From the NCBI GenBank assembly GCA_036510655.1, contig DATCDQ010000098.1:1-64000 (forward strand): a stretch of DNA of 64,000 bases. Reading direction: 5' to 3'. Position 1 is the stretch's first letter; the number at the start of each line of letters is the position of its first letter. Shown here in pieces: positions 8,216 through 17,443 of the stretch. The DNA is from Rathayibacter_A sp036510655. Lineage in GTDB: Bacteria; Actinomycetota; Actinomycetes; Actinomycetales; Microbacteriaceae. The notes beneath the pieces were generated by a model. That model saw only the letters and a list, made by a program, of their open reading frames with translations, was not told where the DNA came from and did not search any database. A program made the position numbers and the translations under genes.

Positions 8216-10486
8216 CTACGCGGTAAGCCTGGCCCGCCCACGCATCAGTTGGTCGCTCTGCGGCAGGAGCGAGACCGGCAGGAGCACGGCGCGTACTCGC
8301 GCACCCAGTGGCGCATGTGCGGCCAGTGCGGCGAGCACAGCATGGAGCTCGTCGCCTCGATCGGGGTCGATCATGCCGTGCCCCGGGCGGCCGTATTCTT
8401 CCCGTTCCGTGGCCTCAAGCAGCGAATCCAGAGCGATATGCGCCTTCGTATCAGACTCGATGATCTCTGCGATCCGCGCAGCGAATGCGCGCGGCGTTTC
8501 GGTGTCTGGCACGGCGATGCGCAGATCACGGGCGCTCTGTCTCAGCTCTCTCCAGGCCAGGCGCGGACTTCCCCACTCGTCGCGCAGCATCCGTAATCGG
8601 GATTGCCGTTGCCAGCGACGAGCACCGGCCGGCACCAGCAGCAGCGCCAGCACGAACAGGCCGACCATGATGCTTGAGACGATGTTGCCGAGTTCTTGCG
8701 CCGCGGTGGTCTGCGTCGGCCCGCTCCCCAGGTTCGCCCGGTCCGGCCCCGGCGCGAGCGCACCTGGCGAATGCGACGGATTCGCCGCGTTGGGCTGCGG
8801 TGCGCTTGCGCCACCGGGGATCGTATATGCCGGCAGCGATCCGCGACTGACCGTCGGCTCGAACTGCACCCAGCCGACCCCGGCGAAGTACAGCTCAGGC
8901 CAAGCGTGCAATTCGTCCGACGTGACCCCGAAAAGCGTCTGGCCGTTGCGGGATCCCACGACGGTGCCCGGCAGATAGCCGATGCCGATGCGCGACGGAA
9001 TGCCCAGCGTACGCGCCATGATCGCCATCGCGGACGCGAAGTGCACGCAGTAGCCGCTCTTCACCTTCAGAAACGCGGCGATGGACTGCATGCTGTCGCC
9101 GTCATACGAATTGTGCACAGGGGCGGTGGTCGAGTAAACGAAACCGTCGTTTTGGAAGTAGTTCTGCAGGTCCACCGCCTTCTGATACTCGGTCGCGGCA
9201 CCCCGGGTGACCGATGCGGCGGTGCTGGCGATGATCGTCGGAGCGTCGAATGGAACGAAGAGATCGTGCGCGGAGACGGTCCTCGGGATCGGTCCGGTGG
9301 AATCCGTCAGTTGTTGAGCCGTCGGCTCCAGGTCGAGTCCGTCAACCTGATATGACTGACCTTGCGACGTCGACGTCACACCGGATACCGTCAGGTCTGC
9401 GGTGTTCCATAGCCAAGAACCTTGCAGTCCTTGCACACCGGTTGCGGGATACGGTGCCGGGATCCAGGCGCTCTCCATGCTCTGGATCTGGACATCCGTT
9501 TCGATCTTCGTCGACGCGACCGCCTTCGACAATCCCGGCACCGGGCCGAATACGCCGTTGTCCGGCAACACCTGGGTCGAACCATCCCTGTGGCGCCAGA
9601 TCGTGCCGGTGAATTGGTCCAACGAGGTCAGCCGCAGATACGGAGTGTTCTTGGCCGTCGTCGTGTACGTGAATACCGGCACGGGCACCGGTCTGCGCAG
9701 GTCTGCTCCCAGATCGATCAGCGGATTGACCCCGCCTCCGATCAGAATGCCGCTGCCGGAGATGCCCTGGCGCCCGATCTGCTGGAAGCCGGGAGCGGTG
9801 GTCGACAACGTCAGTGCAACCACCGTCGCGGCGGCGGCGACGGACAGCGACATGCCGAGCTCACCCCAGCCGTTGCTGCGCCGCCGCGTGTCCACGCGGA
9901 GTACGAACAGGTATGCGGCGACACAGGCGACCAACGCCAACGGCGATATGCCGGTCGGCAGCAGCAAAGACGGCACGATCAACATGATCGCCACGATCAG
10001 CGCCGTCAGCGCCGGCCTCCGCGCCCCACACGCGATGAGGTCGATCAGCAGGGCGGCGATTCCCGCGAACAGCGTGATCAGATACAGGAACTCCGGCAGG
10101 GAGTCGGCCGGCACCGCCTGCTGATCGAGCGAGACGCGAGCAAGTGCTGACAACTCACCGAACTGTTGGAAGGTGGCGGCCGTCGGCAGGAGTCCTGCGA
10201 TGGAATGCCCGCCGCCGAACGTGGCCGTCAGCACGATGAGCAGCTCGGCAGCGCCGATGATCGGTACGAGCAGGCGCGGCACGCCGAGCGCTCGCAGCGC
10301 CGCGGCGCTGACCAGCAGCAGAACGGATGTCCCGGTGAACGCGAACCACCAGCTGGGGCCGTCGATCAACCCGATCAGGCCGGTGCTCGCGGCAGTCGCG
10401 AGCACGATGAGCGCTCCGGTCATCCTCCACTGGCTGTCTCGGACGCGCACGCGCGCAACTCTCCGCTGCAGCGTGACGCTAACCAT
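8216..10486 (-). CDS. Membrane transglutaminase-like protein, intact catalytic residues
   Basis: A 756-residue DUF3488/transglutaminase-type membrane protein. About seven N-terminal hydrophobic helices are followed by an extracytoplasmic transglutaminase core with SGYCVHFASA (Cys), DELHAWPEL (His) and WVQFEPT (acidic position). A single transmembrane helix (IMVGLFVLALLLVPAG) and a cytoplasmic DUF4129-like tail follow. The family is probably a thiol protease or crosslinker acting at the envelope; the substrate is unknown. The ATG at 10486 overlaps the DUF58 stop by 8 bp. It is the third gene of a MoxR-DUF58-transglutaminase triad placed between coaD and yceD. Confidence 0.88.
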   Translation of the reverse strand: MVSVTLQRRVARVRVRDSQWRMTGALIVLATAASTGLIGLIDGPSWWFAFTGTSVLLLVSAAALRALGVPRLLVPIIGAAELLIVLTATFGGGHSIAGLLPTAATFQQFGELSALARVSLDQQAVPADSLPEFLYLITLFAGIAALLIDLIACGARRPALTALIVAIMLIVPSLLLPTGISPLALVACVAAYLFVLRVDTRRRSNGWGELGMSLSVAAAATVVALTLSTTAPGFQQIGRQGISGSGILIGGGVNPLIDLGADLRRPVPVPVFTYTTTAKNTPYLRLTSLDQFTGTIWRHRDGSTQVLPDNGVFGPVPGLSKAVASTKIETDVQIQSMESAWIPAPYPATGVQGLQGSWLWNTADLTVSGVTSTSQGQSYQVDGLDLEPTAQQLTDSTGPIPRTVSAHDLFVPFDAPTIIASTAASVTRGAATEYQKAVDLQNYFQNDGFVYSTTAPVHNSYDGDSMQSIAAFLKVKSGYCVHFASAMAIMARTLGIPSRIGIGYLPGTVVGSRNGQTLFGVTSDELHAWPELYFAGVGWVQFEPTVSRGSLPAYTIPGGASAPQPNAANPSHSPGALAPGPDRANLGSGPTQTTAAQELGNIVSSIMVGLFVLALLLVPAGARRWQRQSRLRMLRDEWGSPRLAWRELRQSARDLRIAVPDTETPRAFAARIAEIIESDTKAHIALDSLLEATEREEYGRPGHGMIDPDRGDELHAVLAALAAHAPLGARVRAVLLPVSLLPQSDQLMRGRARLTA

Positions 10487-11843
10487 GATGGGTTGCCTCA
10501 GCGTGAAGACGGGTCGCCGTCTGCCATGCCGCCGGTGGGTTGTCGCCGGGGCCGACTGACACGCAGGTGAATCCGGCGCGCCCGAGCGCATTCTCACCAG
10601 ACCGGCGAGCTCCGCCGAAGAGGAATGCGACCGCAGGCTCACACTGGTGATGTACTGCGGCGAGCGCCGCAGCATCCGTCAGTTCTCCGTCGACGAGAAC
10701 GGCGAACACCGGAACTGCCTTGCCGCCCCGGCGAAGCCCGTCGGCGAGAATGTCTATTGCGGTCGACGCGTCTGAATCGTGCCGCCTCGCCGACTGACCA
10801 ACCTGGCGCACGGATGCGAGATTTGCCAGCAGCTGCTGCTCCCCGCCTGGCAGCTCGAACGACGCGGCCGCTGAGCCGAGCACGCCGAGTCTGCCCGCCC
10901 CGGTGCGCCCGGAGAATTGCACGCGGCCGGTCTCGACGACATTGACCACGAACCCTTCATTCAGCAGGTGTGAGCCGAGCGCGGCCACGAGAGTGACGGC
11001 CTGTTCGAATGCGGCATTGCGCGTGTGGTGACGAGTGACCCGCCGATCGGCGTGGGGGGCGCGACGCGTGTCGAAGAGAATCCACGCGTTCGGATCGCTG
11101 CGCTGCTCTTCCTGCCGAACCATGAGTTTGTCGTGCCGAGCGGTCGCGCGCCAGTGCACCCGGCGCAGCGGGTCGCCCGTGCGATATTCGCGCGCGATCA
11201 ACTCGTCTGCGCTCGGGATGCTGTGTCGCAGCAACTCGTACTCGACGCCCTCCGTCGTGGCGGTGTCCAGTTCGCCACGAAGCAACGGCACGACGCGCGG
11301 AGTCACCAAAAGCGGCCTCACCCCTCCGACCGCATATTCGGCGTGGGCGAGCCCGAACGGATCGAGACGTTCGAGAAGAACGGGACCCACGTCATAGACG
11401 CCACGGCTCTCGGTGCGGATGCGATAGCGCAACGTCGCACTGTCCGGACGGTTTCTCGTCGGCGGCCCGTGCTCGGCGAGCCACGGCAGTGGTGCAGACC
11501 CCGGAGCGTTCAGACCGGTGCCGACCGTGTCGCGCCACCGCATCGGCGACGGTGGACGGGAACCCTGGTTGCGCACCGTCAAGGTCGCCTGGGCTTCCTC
11601 CCCCGTCGCCACGATCTCGGGCGAGAAAGAACGCGAGACACTCAGCCACGGGCGATCGAGCACGAGCGCCAGCATCGCCGCAGGCGGAAGCACTGTCAGC
11701 ACGAGTGCGACGAAGAGTAGATCGACGCGCCCCAGCAGGGCGGCTCCGATGAAAGCGATGATTCCGACAGACGCAACCGCCCAACCGCGCAGAGTCGGCC
11801 TCGGGCGCGTCACCCGCGGCATCCGCTCGCGCGTTCTGGACAT
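10479..11843 (-). CDS. DUF58 domain membrane protein
   Basis: A 454-residue DUF58 protein. Two N-terminal transmembrane helices (GWAVASVGIIAFIGAALLG and the adjoining LLFVALVLTVLPP) precede a long soluble part. The DUF58 hallmark is visible as EYRTGDPLRRVHWRATARHD near residue 220, followed by a von Willebrand A-like fold. Partner DUF58 and MoxR proteins are thought to form a chaperone-like pair, but the function is unproven. It starts three bases after the moxR stop and overlaps the transglutaminase gene by 8 bp. Confidence 0.88.
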   Translation of the reverse strand: MSRTRERMPRVTRPRPTLRGWAVASVGIIAFIGAALLGRVDLLFVALVLTVLPPAAMLALVLDRPWLSVSRSFSPEIVATGEEAQATLTVRNQGSRPPSPMRWRDTVGTGLNAPGSAPLPWLAEHGPPTRNRPDSATLRYRIRTESRGVYDVGPVLLERLDPFGLAHAEYAVGGVRPLLVTPRVVPLLRGELDTATTEGVEYELLRHSIPSADELIAREYRTGDPLRRVHWRATARHDKLMVRQEEQRSDPNAWILFDTRRAPHADRRVTRHHTRNAAFEQAVTLVAALGSHLLNEGFVVNVVETGRVQFSGRTGAGRLGVLGSAAASFELPGGEQQLLANLASVRQVGQSARRHDSDASTAIDILADGLRRGGKAVPVFAVLVDGELTDAAALAAVHHQCEPAVAFLFGGARRSGENALGRAGFTCVSVGPGDNPPAAWQTATRLHAEATHHG

Positions 11844-11846
11844 GAG

Positions 11847-12875
11847 TTAGCTCGTCGAACTCGGCACCGGGGTCGCTGCAACAATCCGCCCGATGATTTC
11901 AGCGATCAGCGGCGCACTTTCGTGGTGCTGACCCATCGCCCGGCTCGTCGGCAGGAGCCGATGGCCGAGCACTGGCACTGCGAGGATATCCACGTCGTCC
12001 GGCAGCACGAAGTCGCGGCCATCAAGGGCGGCGCGCGCCTTCGCTGCACGCACCAGTTGCAGGGTCGCCCGCGGGCTGGCGCCGAGGCGCAACTCGCGAT
12101 CCTCCCGGGTCGCCCTGGCAATCTCAACCGCGTACCGCTTGACGGCGACGGAGGCGAACACGCGACGAGCGGTGGCCATCATCGCGCGCAGCCGGTCGAC
12201 CGTGACGACGGCACCGATGCGCGACAGCGGACTGGACGTGTCGCGCCCGTGCAACATGTCCATCTCGGCTTCCTCATCCGGATAGCCCATGGCGATGCGC
12301 GCCATGAACCGGTCGCGTTGCGCCTCGGGCAGCGCGTAGGTGCCCTCCATTTCGATCGGGTTCTGGGTGGCGACTACGATGAACGGGCTCGAGAGCGGGT
12401 AGGTCGACCCGTCCACTGTGACCTGCCGCTCCTCCATGCACTCGAGCAGTGCAGACTGCGTTTTTGGGCTGGCCCGATTGATTTCGTCGCCGATCACGAT
12501 GTTCGCGAACACCGCGCCCGGTTTGAACTCGAACCGCCGCTCCGCCTGGTTGTAGACGGACACGCCGGTGACGTCGCTGGGCAGCAGATCCGGGGTGAAT
12601 TGGATGCGGCTGACCGAGCAATCGACCGACTTCGCAAGGGACTTCGCGAGCATGGTCTTGCCGACGCCGGGGACGTCCTCGATCAACAGGTGTCCCTCAG
12701 CCAGCAGCACGGTCAACGCGGTTTGCACGGCGTCGTGCTTGCCGTCGATGACGGACTCGACATTCGCCGCGATCTGCGCGGCCGCATGCTGCAACTCGCC
12801 CAGGTCCATCTCATCGGTCTCGGCCTCGGGGGCCACGGACGAGTCGGTCGGTTGACGAGTCGGAAAGCTGTTCAT
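11847..12875 (-). CDS. MoxR-family AAA ATPase
   Basis: A 342-residue MoxR AAA+ ATPase. Walker A is EDVPGVGKTMLAKSLA near residue 67, Walker B is GDEINRASPKTQSALLECM, and the sensor region is VATQNPIEMEGTYALPEAQ. MoxR proteins act as chaperone-like ATPases, often for VWA/DUF58 partners, and that partner is encoded directly downstream. Its ATG overlaps the coaD stop (ATGA), so it is translationally coupled to a housekeeping gene. A paralogue is encoded at 28692-29660. Confidence 0.92.
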   Translation of the reverse strand: MNSFPTRQPTDSSVAPEAETDEMDLGELQHAAAQIAANVESVIDGKHDAVQTALTVLLAEGHLLIEDVPGVGKTMLAKSLAKSVDCSVSRIQFTPDLLPSDVTGVSVYNQAERRFEFKPGAVFANIVIGDEINRASPKTQSALLECMEERQVTVDGSTYPLSSPFIVVATQNPIEMEGTYALPEAQRDRFMARIAMGYPDEEAEMDMLHGRDTSSPLSRIGAVVTVDRLRAMMATARRVFASVAVKRYAVEIARATREDRELRLGASPRATLQLVRAAKARAALDGRDFVLPDDVDILAVPVLGHRLLPTSRAMGQHHESAPLIAEIIGRIVAATPVPSSTS

Positions 12876-13354
12876 AGTTCGTGGAGATAGTCGTAGACCG
12901 CTCGCGGCACGTACGGGCTGACGTCGCCGCCGAGTGCGGAAACCTGCCGCACCAGGGAACTCGAAACGTGCGCGTTCGCTGGATTCGGCAGGAGGAAGAT
13001 CGTCTCCACCTGTGCGAGATTACGGTTCACGATCGCCATCGGCGTCTCGTACGCGACGTCGATTTGCGACCGGATGCCCTTCACGAGCACCTGAGCGCCG
13101 ACATCCGTGCAGTAGTCGACAAGCAGGCCGACGCTCCACGAGGCGACGAGGATGTTGCCCATGATGCGGGCATCCTTGATGGATTGGTCGAGCAGCGCCA
13201 CGCGCTGGGCGATCGGCAACAGCGCAGCCTTGTCCGGGTTGTGCACGACGAGTACGTGCACCTCGTCGAACAGCCGGGCGGCACGCTCGATCACATCGAG
13301 GTGACCCAGTGTGACGGGGTCGAACGATCCAGGGACAACGGCGATCCTGTTCAT
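12872..13354 (-). CDS. coaD: Phosphopantetheine adenylyltransferase
   Basis: CoaD transfers AMP from ATP to 4'-phosphopantetheine in coenzyme A synthesis. The 160-residue protein begins MNRIAVVPGSFDPVTLGHLD, with the GH of the nucleotidyltransferase motif, and has VKGIRSQIDVAYE and the C-terminal SSSLVRQVSALGGDVS segment. CTGGAG precedes the ATG at good spacing. The 91-bp gap to recG upstream is AT-richer than its surroundings and probably carries the promoter for coaD and the genes after it. Confidence 0.96.
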   Translation of the reverse strand: MNRIAVVPGSFDPVTLGHLDVIERAARLFDEVHVLVVHNPDKAALLPIAQRVALLDQSIKDARIMGNILVASWSVGLLVDYCTDVGAQVLVKGIRSQIDVAYETPMAIVNRNLAQVETIFLLPNPANAHVSSSLVRQVSALGGDVSPYVPRAVYDYLHEL

Positions 13355-13445
13355 AGGTCTCCAGGATAGTCGTTCACGGTTATCCTTTCGTTACCAATTG
13401 TTGGCCGTATGCTGACCGTACGCCGTCGCGCTTGAACGCACCTGA

Positions 13446-15686
13446 TCAGTTCTTGGCGAGGAAGTCGCGCTCGGACTCGTCGAGTCTGCGGGCCAGTGCG
13501 GCAGCGAGCGCCGGGTGCGCGCGCAGTTGTGGGTCTCGGGCGAGTACACCTTCGGCCAGTTCGCGCGCGAACGTGATGACAGCGCCGTCGTGCGCGACGC
13601 GCAGAAGCCGCAGGGACGAGCGCCCGCCGGATTGCTCGCTGCCGAGAACGTCGCCTTCACGACGCAACTCCAGATCGACCTCGGCCAGCGCGAACCCGTC
13701 GAGGGTCGACGCCACAGCCTCGACCCGCTCGCGGGCCAACGTCTCCGCTTGCGCCCAGGTCACGAACAGGCAGAGCCCGGCATGCTCGCCTCGGCCGACA
13801 CGCCCGCGCAACTGGTGCAGCTGCGACACCCCGAACCGGTCGGCGTCGAGAACGATCATCGCGGACGCGTTCGGCACGTCAACCCCGACTTCGATCACCG
13901 TCGTCGCCACGAGCAGGTCGATCTCGCCGGCAGCGAAGCCACGCATGATCGAATCTTTCTCGTCACCGGACATCCGACCGTGAAGGGCGCTGATCCGCGC
14001 CGAGGCAAATGCCGGGTTGCGGGTGACCGCGGCGAAGACGGACTCGACGGATGCCGCCAGCCGGGCGGACTCACCTAACCCACTGTCGCCGACCTGCTCC
14101 TCGCCGACGTCGTCGTCGCCGGCCTCGATGACCTTCGGGCTGATCGCGGGGCAGACGACGAACACCTGGCGGCCGGCCGCAATCTCCTCGGCTGCGCGTG
14201 TCCACACCCGACGCTCCCACCCCGGGTGTTCGGCGAGCGGCACGACGAAGTTCTCGATCGGCTGGCGACCGGCCGGCAACTGTGTGATCGTCGACACGTC
14301 CAGATCCCCGAACACCGTCATTGCCACCGTGCGCGGAATCGGCGTGGCGGTGAGCACGAGCACGTGCGGCGGCGTCGCTCCTTTCAGCCGCAGCGCCTCA
14401 CGCTGATCCACACCGAAGCGGTGCTGCTCATCGACCACGATGAGGCCGAGATCGTAGAACGTGACTGCGTCATGTAGCAGGGCATGGGTGCCGACGACGA
14501 TGCGACCCTGCCCGGAGATCGTACGCAGCAACGCCTTCTTGCGCGTTGCAATGGGGAGCTGCCCAGTGATCAGCGTCGGCATGAGCTCTGCCGCCAGATC
14601 AGGACCGAGGATCGCGGTGATCGAGCGCAGGTGCTGCGCGGCAAGCACCTCTGTCGGTGCCAGCAGCGCGGACTGGCCGCCGGCGTCGGCGACCGCAAGC
14701 ATGGCACGCAGGGCAACGAGGGTCTTGCCGCTGCCGACCTCTCCTTGCACCAGACGATTCATCGGTGCTTCTGCAGCGAGGTCGCGCGCGATCTCCCCGC
14801 CGACGACGCGCTGGTCGTCTGTCAGAGTGAACGGAAGGGCCGCATCGAAGCGTTCCAGATAGCCGCCGACTCGCGGCACCCTGGGGACCGCGCGCGTGCT
14901 GCGAGCCACGGCGCGCTGTTGTAGCAGGGCGGCCTGCAGCACGAATGCTTCGTGGAACCGCAACGTGTCCCTGGCGCGCCGCCAGTCGACATCCGTTTGC
15001 GGATTGTGGATGAGTTCGAGTGCCTGCCGGTATGGCAGTAGCGAGGCCTCGGCGCGCACAGCGTCTGGAATCGGGTCGACGACTGCGTCGAGCGACGCGA
15101 ACGCCTGCACGACACACTTGTGCACGTCCCAACTGGTCACGGTCGACGTCGCCGGGTAGATCGGGACCGGCGTCATCGCCCAGCGCAGGCCGGCCGCTGA
15201 GTCACCGTCGAAGGCGTCGGATTGCTCGGTGAACAGCTCGTAATTCGGGTGGGTCAACTGCAGCGTGCCGTGATAGTCGGTGACCGTGCCGGCGAACACG
15301 CCACGCATCCCAGGGAGAAGCTGTTTGGCACGCCACACCTGGTTGAAGAACGTCAGACTCAGCACGCCGGTGCCGTCGGAGATTTTCGCCTCGACGATGT
15401 TGCCCTTCTTGACCTTCATCTCCCGCGAGCTGACCGAGAGCACTTCGCCGACGATGGTCACCGCTTCGCCGACGGGCAGTGAGTTCAGCGCCGTCAGTTC
15501 GCCGCGGCGCGCATATCGGCGTGGATAGTGACTGAGCAAGTCGGCGACGGTCACCATGCTGAAGGCCTTCTTCAGTGCAGCTGCGCTTCTGCCGCCGAGC
15601 AGCACGGCAAGCTTGTTGTCCAAGCCAATCGTTTCGGCGCGATCGACCGCAGCAGACGCACCTCGGGCGGGTGACGGTGCGGACAT
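13446..15686 (-). CDS. recG: ATP-dependent DNA helicase RecG
   Basis: RecG is a branch-migrating helicase that regresses stalled forks and processes Holliday junctions. At 746 residues it is a normal length. It has the N-terminal wedge/OB domain, Walker A GEVGSGKTLVALRA, motif II VVDEQHRFGVDQREAL, motif III LTATPIPRTVAM, and motif VI QLRGRVGRGEH. The C-terminus carries LEVDLELRRE-type text (AEVDLELRREGDVLG). It is divergent from rsmD, with 77 bp between start codons. Confidence 0.96.
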   Translation of the reverse strand: MSAPSPARGASAAVDRAETIGLDNKLAVLLGGRSAAALKKAFSMVTVADLLSHYPRRYARRGELTALNSLPVGEAVTIVGEVLSVSSREMKVKKGNIVEAKISDGTGVLSLTFFNQVWRAKQLLPGMRGVFAGTVTDYHGTLQLTHPNYELFTEQSDAFDGDSAAGLRWAMTPVPIYPATSTVTSWDVHKCVVQAFASLDAVVDPIPDAVRAEASLLPYRQALELIHNPQTDVDWRRARDTLRFHEAFVLQAALLQQRAVARSTRAVPRVPRVGGYLERFDAALPFTLTDDQRVVGGEIARDLAAEAPMNRLVQGEVGSGKTLVALRAMLAVADAGGQSALLAPTEVLAAQHLRSITAILGPDLAAELMPTLITGQLPIATRKKALLRTISGQGRIVVGTHALLHDAVTFYDLGLIVVDEQHRFGVDQREALRLKGATPPHVLVLTATPIPRTVAMTVFGDLDVSTITQLPAGRQPIENFVVPLAEHPGWERRVWTRAAEEIAAGRQVFVVCPAISPKVIEAGDDDVGEEQVGDSGLGESARLAASVESVFAAVTRNPAFASARISALHGRMSGDEKDSIMRGFAAGEIDLLVATTVIEVGVDVPNASAMIVLDADRFGVSQLHQLRGRVGRGEHAGLCLFVTWAQAETLARERVEAVASTLDGFALAEVDLELRREGDVLGSEQSGGRSSLRLLRVAHDGAVITFARELAEGVLARDPQLRAHPALAAALARRLDESERDFLAKN

Positions 15687-15763
15687 GTTCCGAGTCTAAA
15701 GCCCGCCACCGACAGCCGGTCCGACTGCGAGGCGCGAGCACTCGGGCGGTAGCGTTGAACGCG

Positions 15764-16414
15764 ATGACTCGAATCGTTTCCGGTTTCGCCGGCTCGCTCA
15801 CCCTCGCGGTCCCGCGCTCGGGCACCCGTCCAACGAGCGACCGCGTGCGCGAGGCGATGTTCTCCGCGCTGTCGGCGCGAAACGCTGTGCATGGAGCGAA
15901 CGTGCTGGACTTGTACGCGGGCTCGGGGGCGTTGGGCCTGGAAGCGGCTAGCCGAGGGGCGGCATCCGTCGTGCTGGTCGAGCGCAACCGCGCCGCAGCG
16001 GCAATCTGCCGCACCAACGCGGCAGCGATCCTGCGGGCGGCACACGGTTCCGCGGCGCAGGGTCGCACCGCTCCGAGGCTGAATACCGTTGTGTCATCCG
16101 TGCGCGGATTCCTTGCCGGATCACTGGCCTCGGCCGGCGGGTTCGACCTGGTCTTCCTCGATCCGCCATACGATCTCACCGAAACGGAACTGACCGCAGA
16201 CTTGACTGCACTCGAACCGCTGCTGACGCACGACGCCGTTATCATCGTCGAGCGCAGTGCTCGCTCGCCCGAACCGACCTGGCCGCAGCTGCTTGCGCTC
16301 GATCGGCACAAGGACTACGGCGACACTGCTGTGTGGACCGCTGTGCGCGCCACGAATCAGCCGCGTTCGCCGTCCCAACCGGCATACGGATCCCACCCGC
16401 CGAGGCCGTTGTAA
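15764..16414 (+). CDS. rsmD: 16S rRNA (guanine966-N2)-methyltransferase
   Basis: RsmD methylates G966 of 16S rRNA. The 216-residue protein has RPTSDRVREAMFSALS near the N-terminus, the SAM-binding LDLYAGSGALGLEAASRGA, and the catalytic DPPY motif in VFLDPPYD. The start at 15764 was chosen because MTRIVSGFAG is the family N-terminus. TAGCGT lies eight bases upstream with no Shine-Dalgarno, suggesting leaderless expression. Its 3' end overlaps convergent thiL by 58 bp. In many actinobacteria rsmD runs in the same direction as recG and coaD; here it is inverted. Confidence 0.93.
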   Translation: MTRIVSGFAGSLTLAVPRSGTRPTSDRVREAMFSALSARNAVHGANVLDLYAGSGALGLEAASRGAASVVLVERNRAAAAICRTNAAAILRAAHGSAAQGRTAPRLNTVVSSVRGFLAGSLASAGGFDLVFLDPPYDLTETELTADLTALEPLLTHDAVIIVERSARSPEPTWPQLLALDRHKDYGDTAVWTAVRATNQPRSPSQPAYGSHPPRPL

Positions 16415-17418
16415 AGCTCACCGTCGACGAGCAAGCCGGCACCCGCGACGACCCGACCGATTCTGCGAAAGCCGGCAGGAAGCGGCAGTTCGGGCGGGAA
16501 ACAGGCCAGAAGACTGTGGTCCTCGCCTCCGGCCAGGGCCCGCTCGGGTTCGGCACCGAGCTCGGAGCGCTCGATATCGATGCCGACCCCGGATGCCTGT
16601 GCGATCCGTCGCGCGTCCAACGCGAGCCCGTCGCTGAGGTCGAGCATTGCGTTCGCGCCCGCCAGCGCAGCGCGCGGCCCGGCCGCGATCGGCGGGACGG
16701 GCCGCAATTGTGCCTCGACAGTGACACGATGTTCGCCGCGAAGTCCGGCCGCGAGGCGTGCGTTCGGTGAGCCGTCGGCATCCGTTGCACGCTGGAAGAG
16801 CAGGGCGAGCCCGGCCGCGGCCGCCCCGAGTTCACCGGCGACCGCCACCGTGTCGCCGATCCGTGCGCCGGATCGTAGAACGGGCGGCCGGCCCTCGAGG
16901 TCGCCGAACGCCGTGACGGCGATCGTAAACGTGTCGGACGCCGACAGGTCGCCACCGACAACACCACAGCCGGGTGCGAGTGCCGCGCAGGCCTCCCGCA
17001 GCCCGTCTGCAATTCCCTCGAGCACGACGACCGGTGTGGTCCGCGGCGCAGCGATCGCCACGAGCAGCGCGGTCGGGCGGGCGCCCATCGCCGCGACGTC
17101 CGCGAGGTTGGATGCGGCGGCCTTCCACCCGAGATCGGCGGGAGAGGACCACGCGAATCGAAAGTCCGGACCGTGCACCATCAGATCCGTCGTGACAACA
17201 TAGCGCCCGTCCGGTGCCGAGAGGACGGCGGCGTCATCACCAGGCCCGACCAGCGCGGAATCCGCGGCGGGCAACAGCGGAAAGATTCGCCGCAAGGCAT
17301 CGATCTCGCTGACCGTCTGCAGCGTGTCTGCAGCATCCTCGCGTTCAGGATCCTCTGGTTCAGGATCCTCGGGTTCAGCATCCTCTGGTTCAGGACCCTC
17401 GGGTTCAGGCATCGTCAT
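16357..17418 (-). CDS. thiL: Thiamine-monophosphate kinase with acidic repeat N-terminus
   Basis: ThiL phosphorylates thiamine monophosphate to thiamine diphosphate. The conserved protein starts about residue 35 (TVSEIDALRRIFPLLP). It has GPGDDAAVL, the metal site TTDLMVHGPDF, NLADVAAMGA, GGDLSASD and MLDLSDGLALDARR. The first 30 or so residues are a Glu-Pro-Asp repeat (PEPEDPEPEDPE) that is absent from ordinary ThiL and is encoded by a 15-bp tandem repeat. No other start codon is visible between this repeat and the conserved part. It is divergent from the DUF3515 gene and convergent with rsmD. Confidence 0.93.
   Translation of the reverse strand: MTMPEPEGPEPEDAEPEDPEPEDPEREDAADTLQTVSEIDALRRIFPLLPAADSALVGPGDDAAVLSAPDGRYVVTTDLMVHGPDFRFAWSSPADLGWKAAASNLADVAAMGARPTALLVAIAAPRTTPVVVLEGIADGLREACAALAPGCGVVGGDLSASDTFTIAVTAFGDLEGRPPVLRSGARIGDTVAVAGELGAAAAGLALLFQRATDADGSPNARLAAGLRGEHRVTVEAQLRPVPPIAAGPRAALAGANAMLDLSDGLALDARRIAQASGVGIDIERSELGAEPERALAGGEDHSLLACFPPELPLPAGFRRIGRVVAGAGLLVDGELYNGLGGWDPYAGWDGERG
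17341..17410. repeat. 15-bp tandem repeat at the thiL 5' end
   Basis: About 4.6 copies of a 15-bp unit such as TGGTTCAGGATCCTC run from 17341 to 17410 with one or two changes per copy. They encode the repeated EPEDP of the ThiL N-terminus. The repeat begins just inside the thiL start and abuts the divergent promoter region. Confidence 0.9.
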
Positions 17419-17443
17419 GCATCAAACGGTAGCCTGGATCCCG

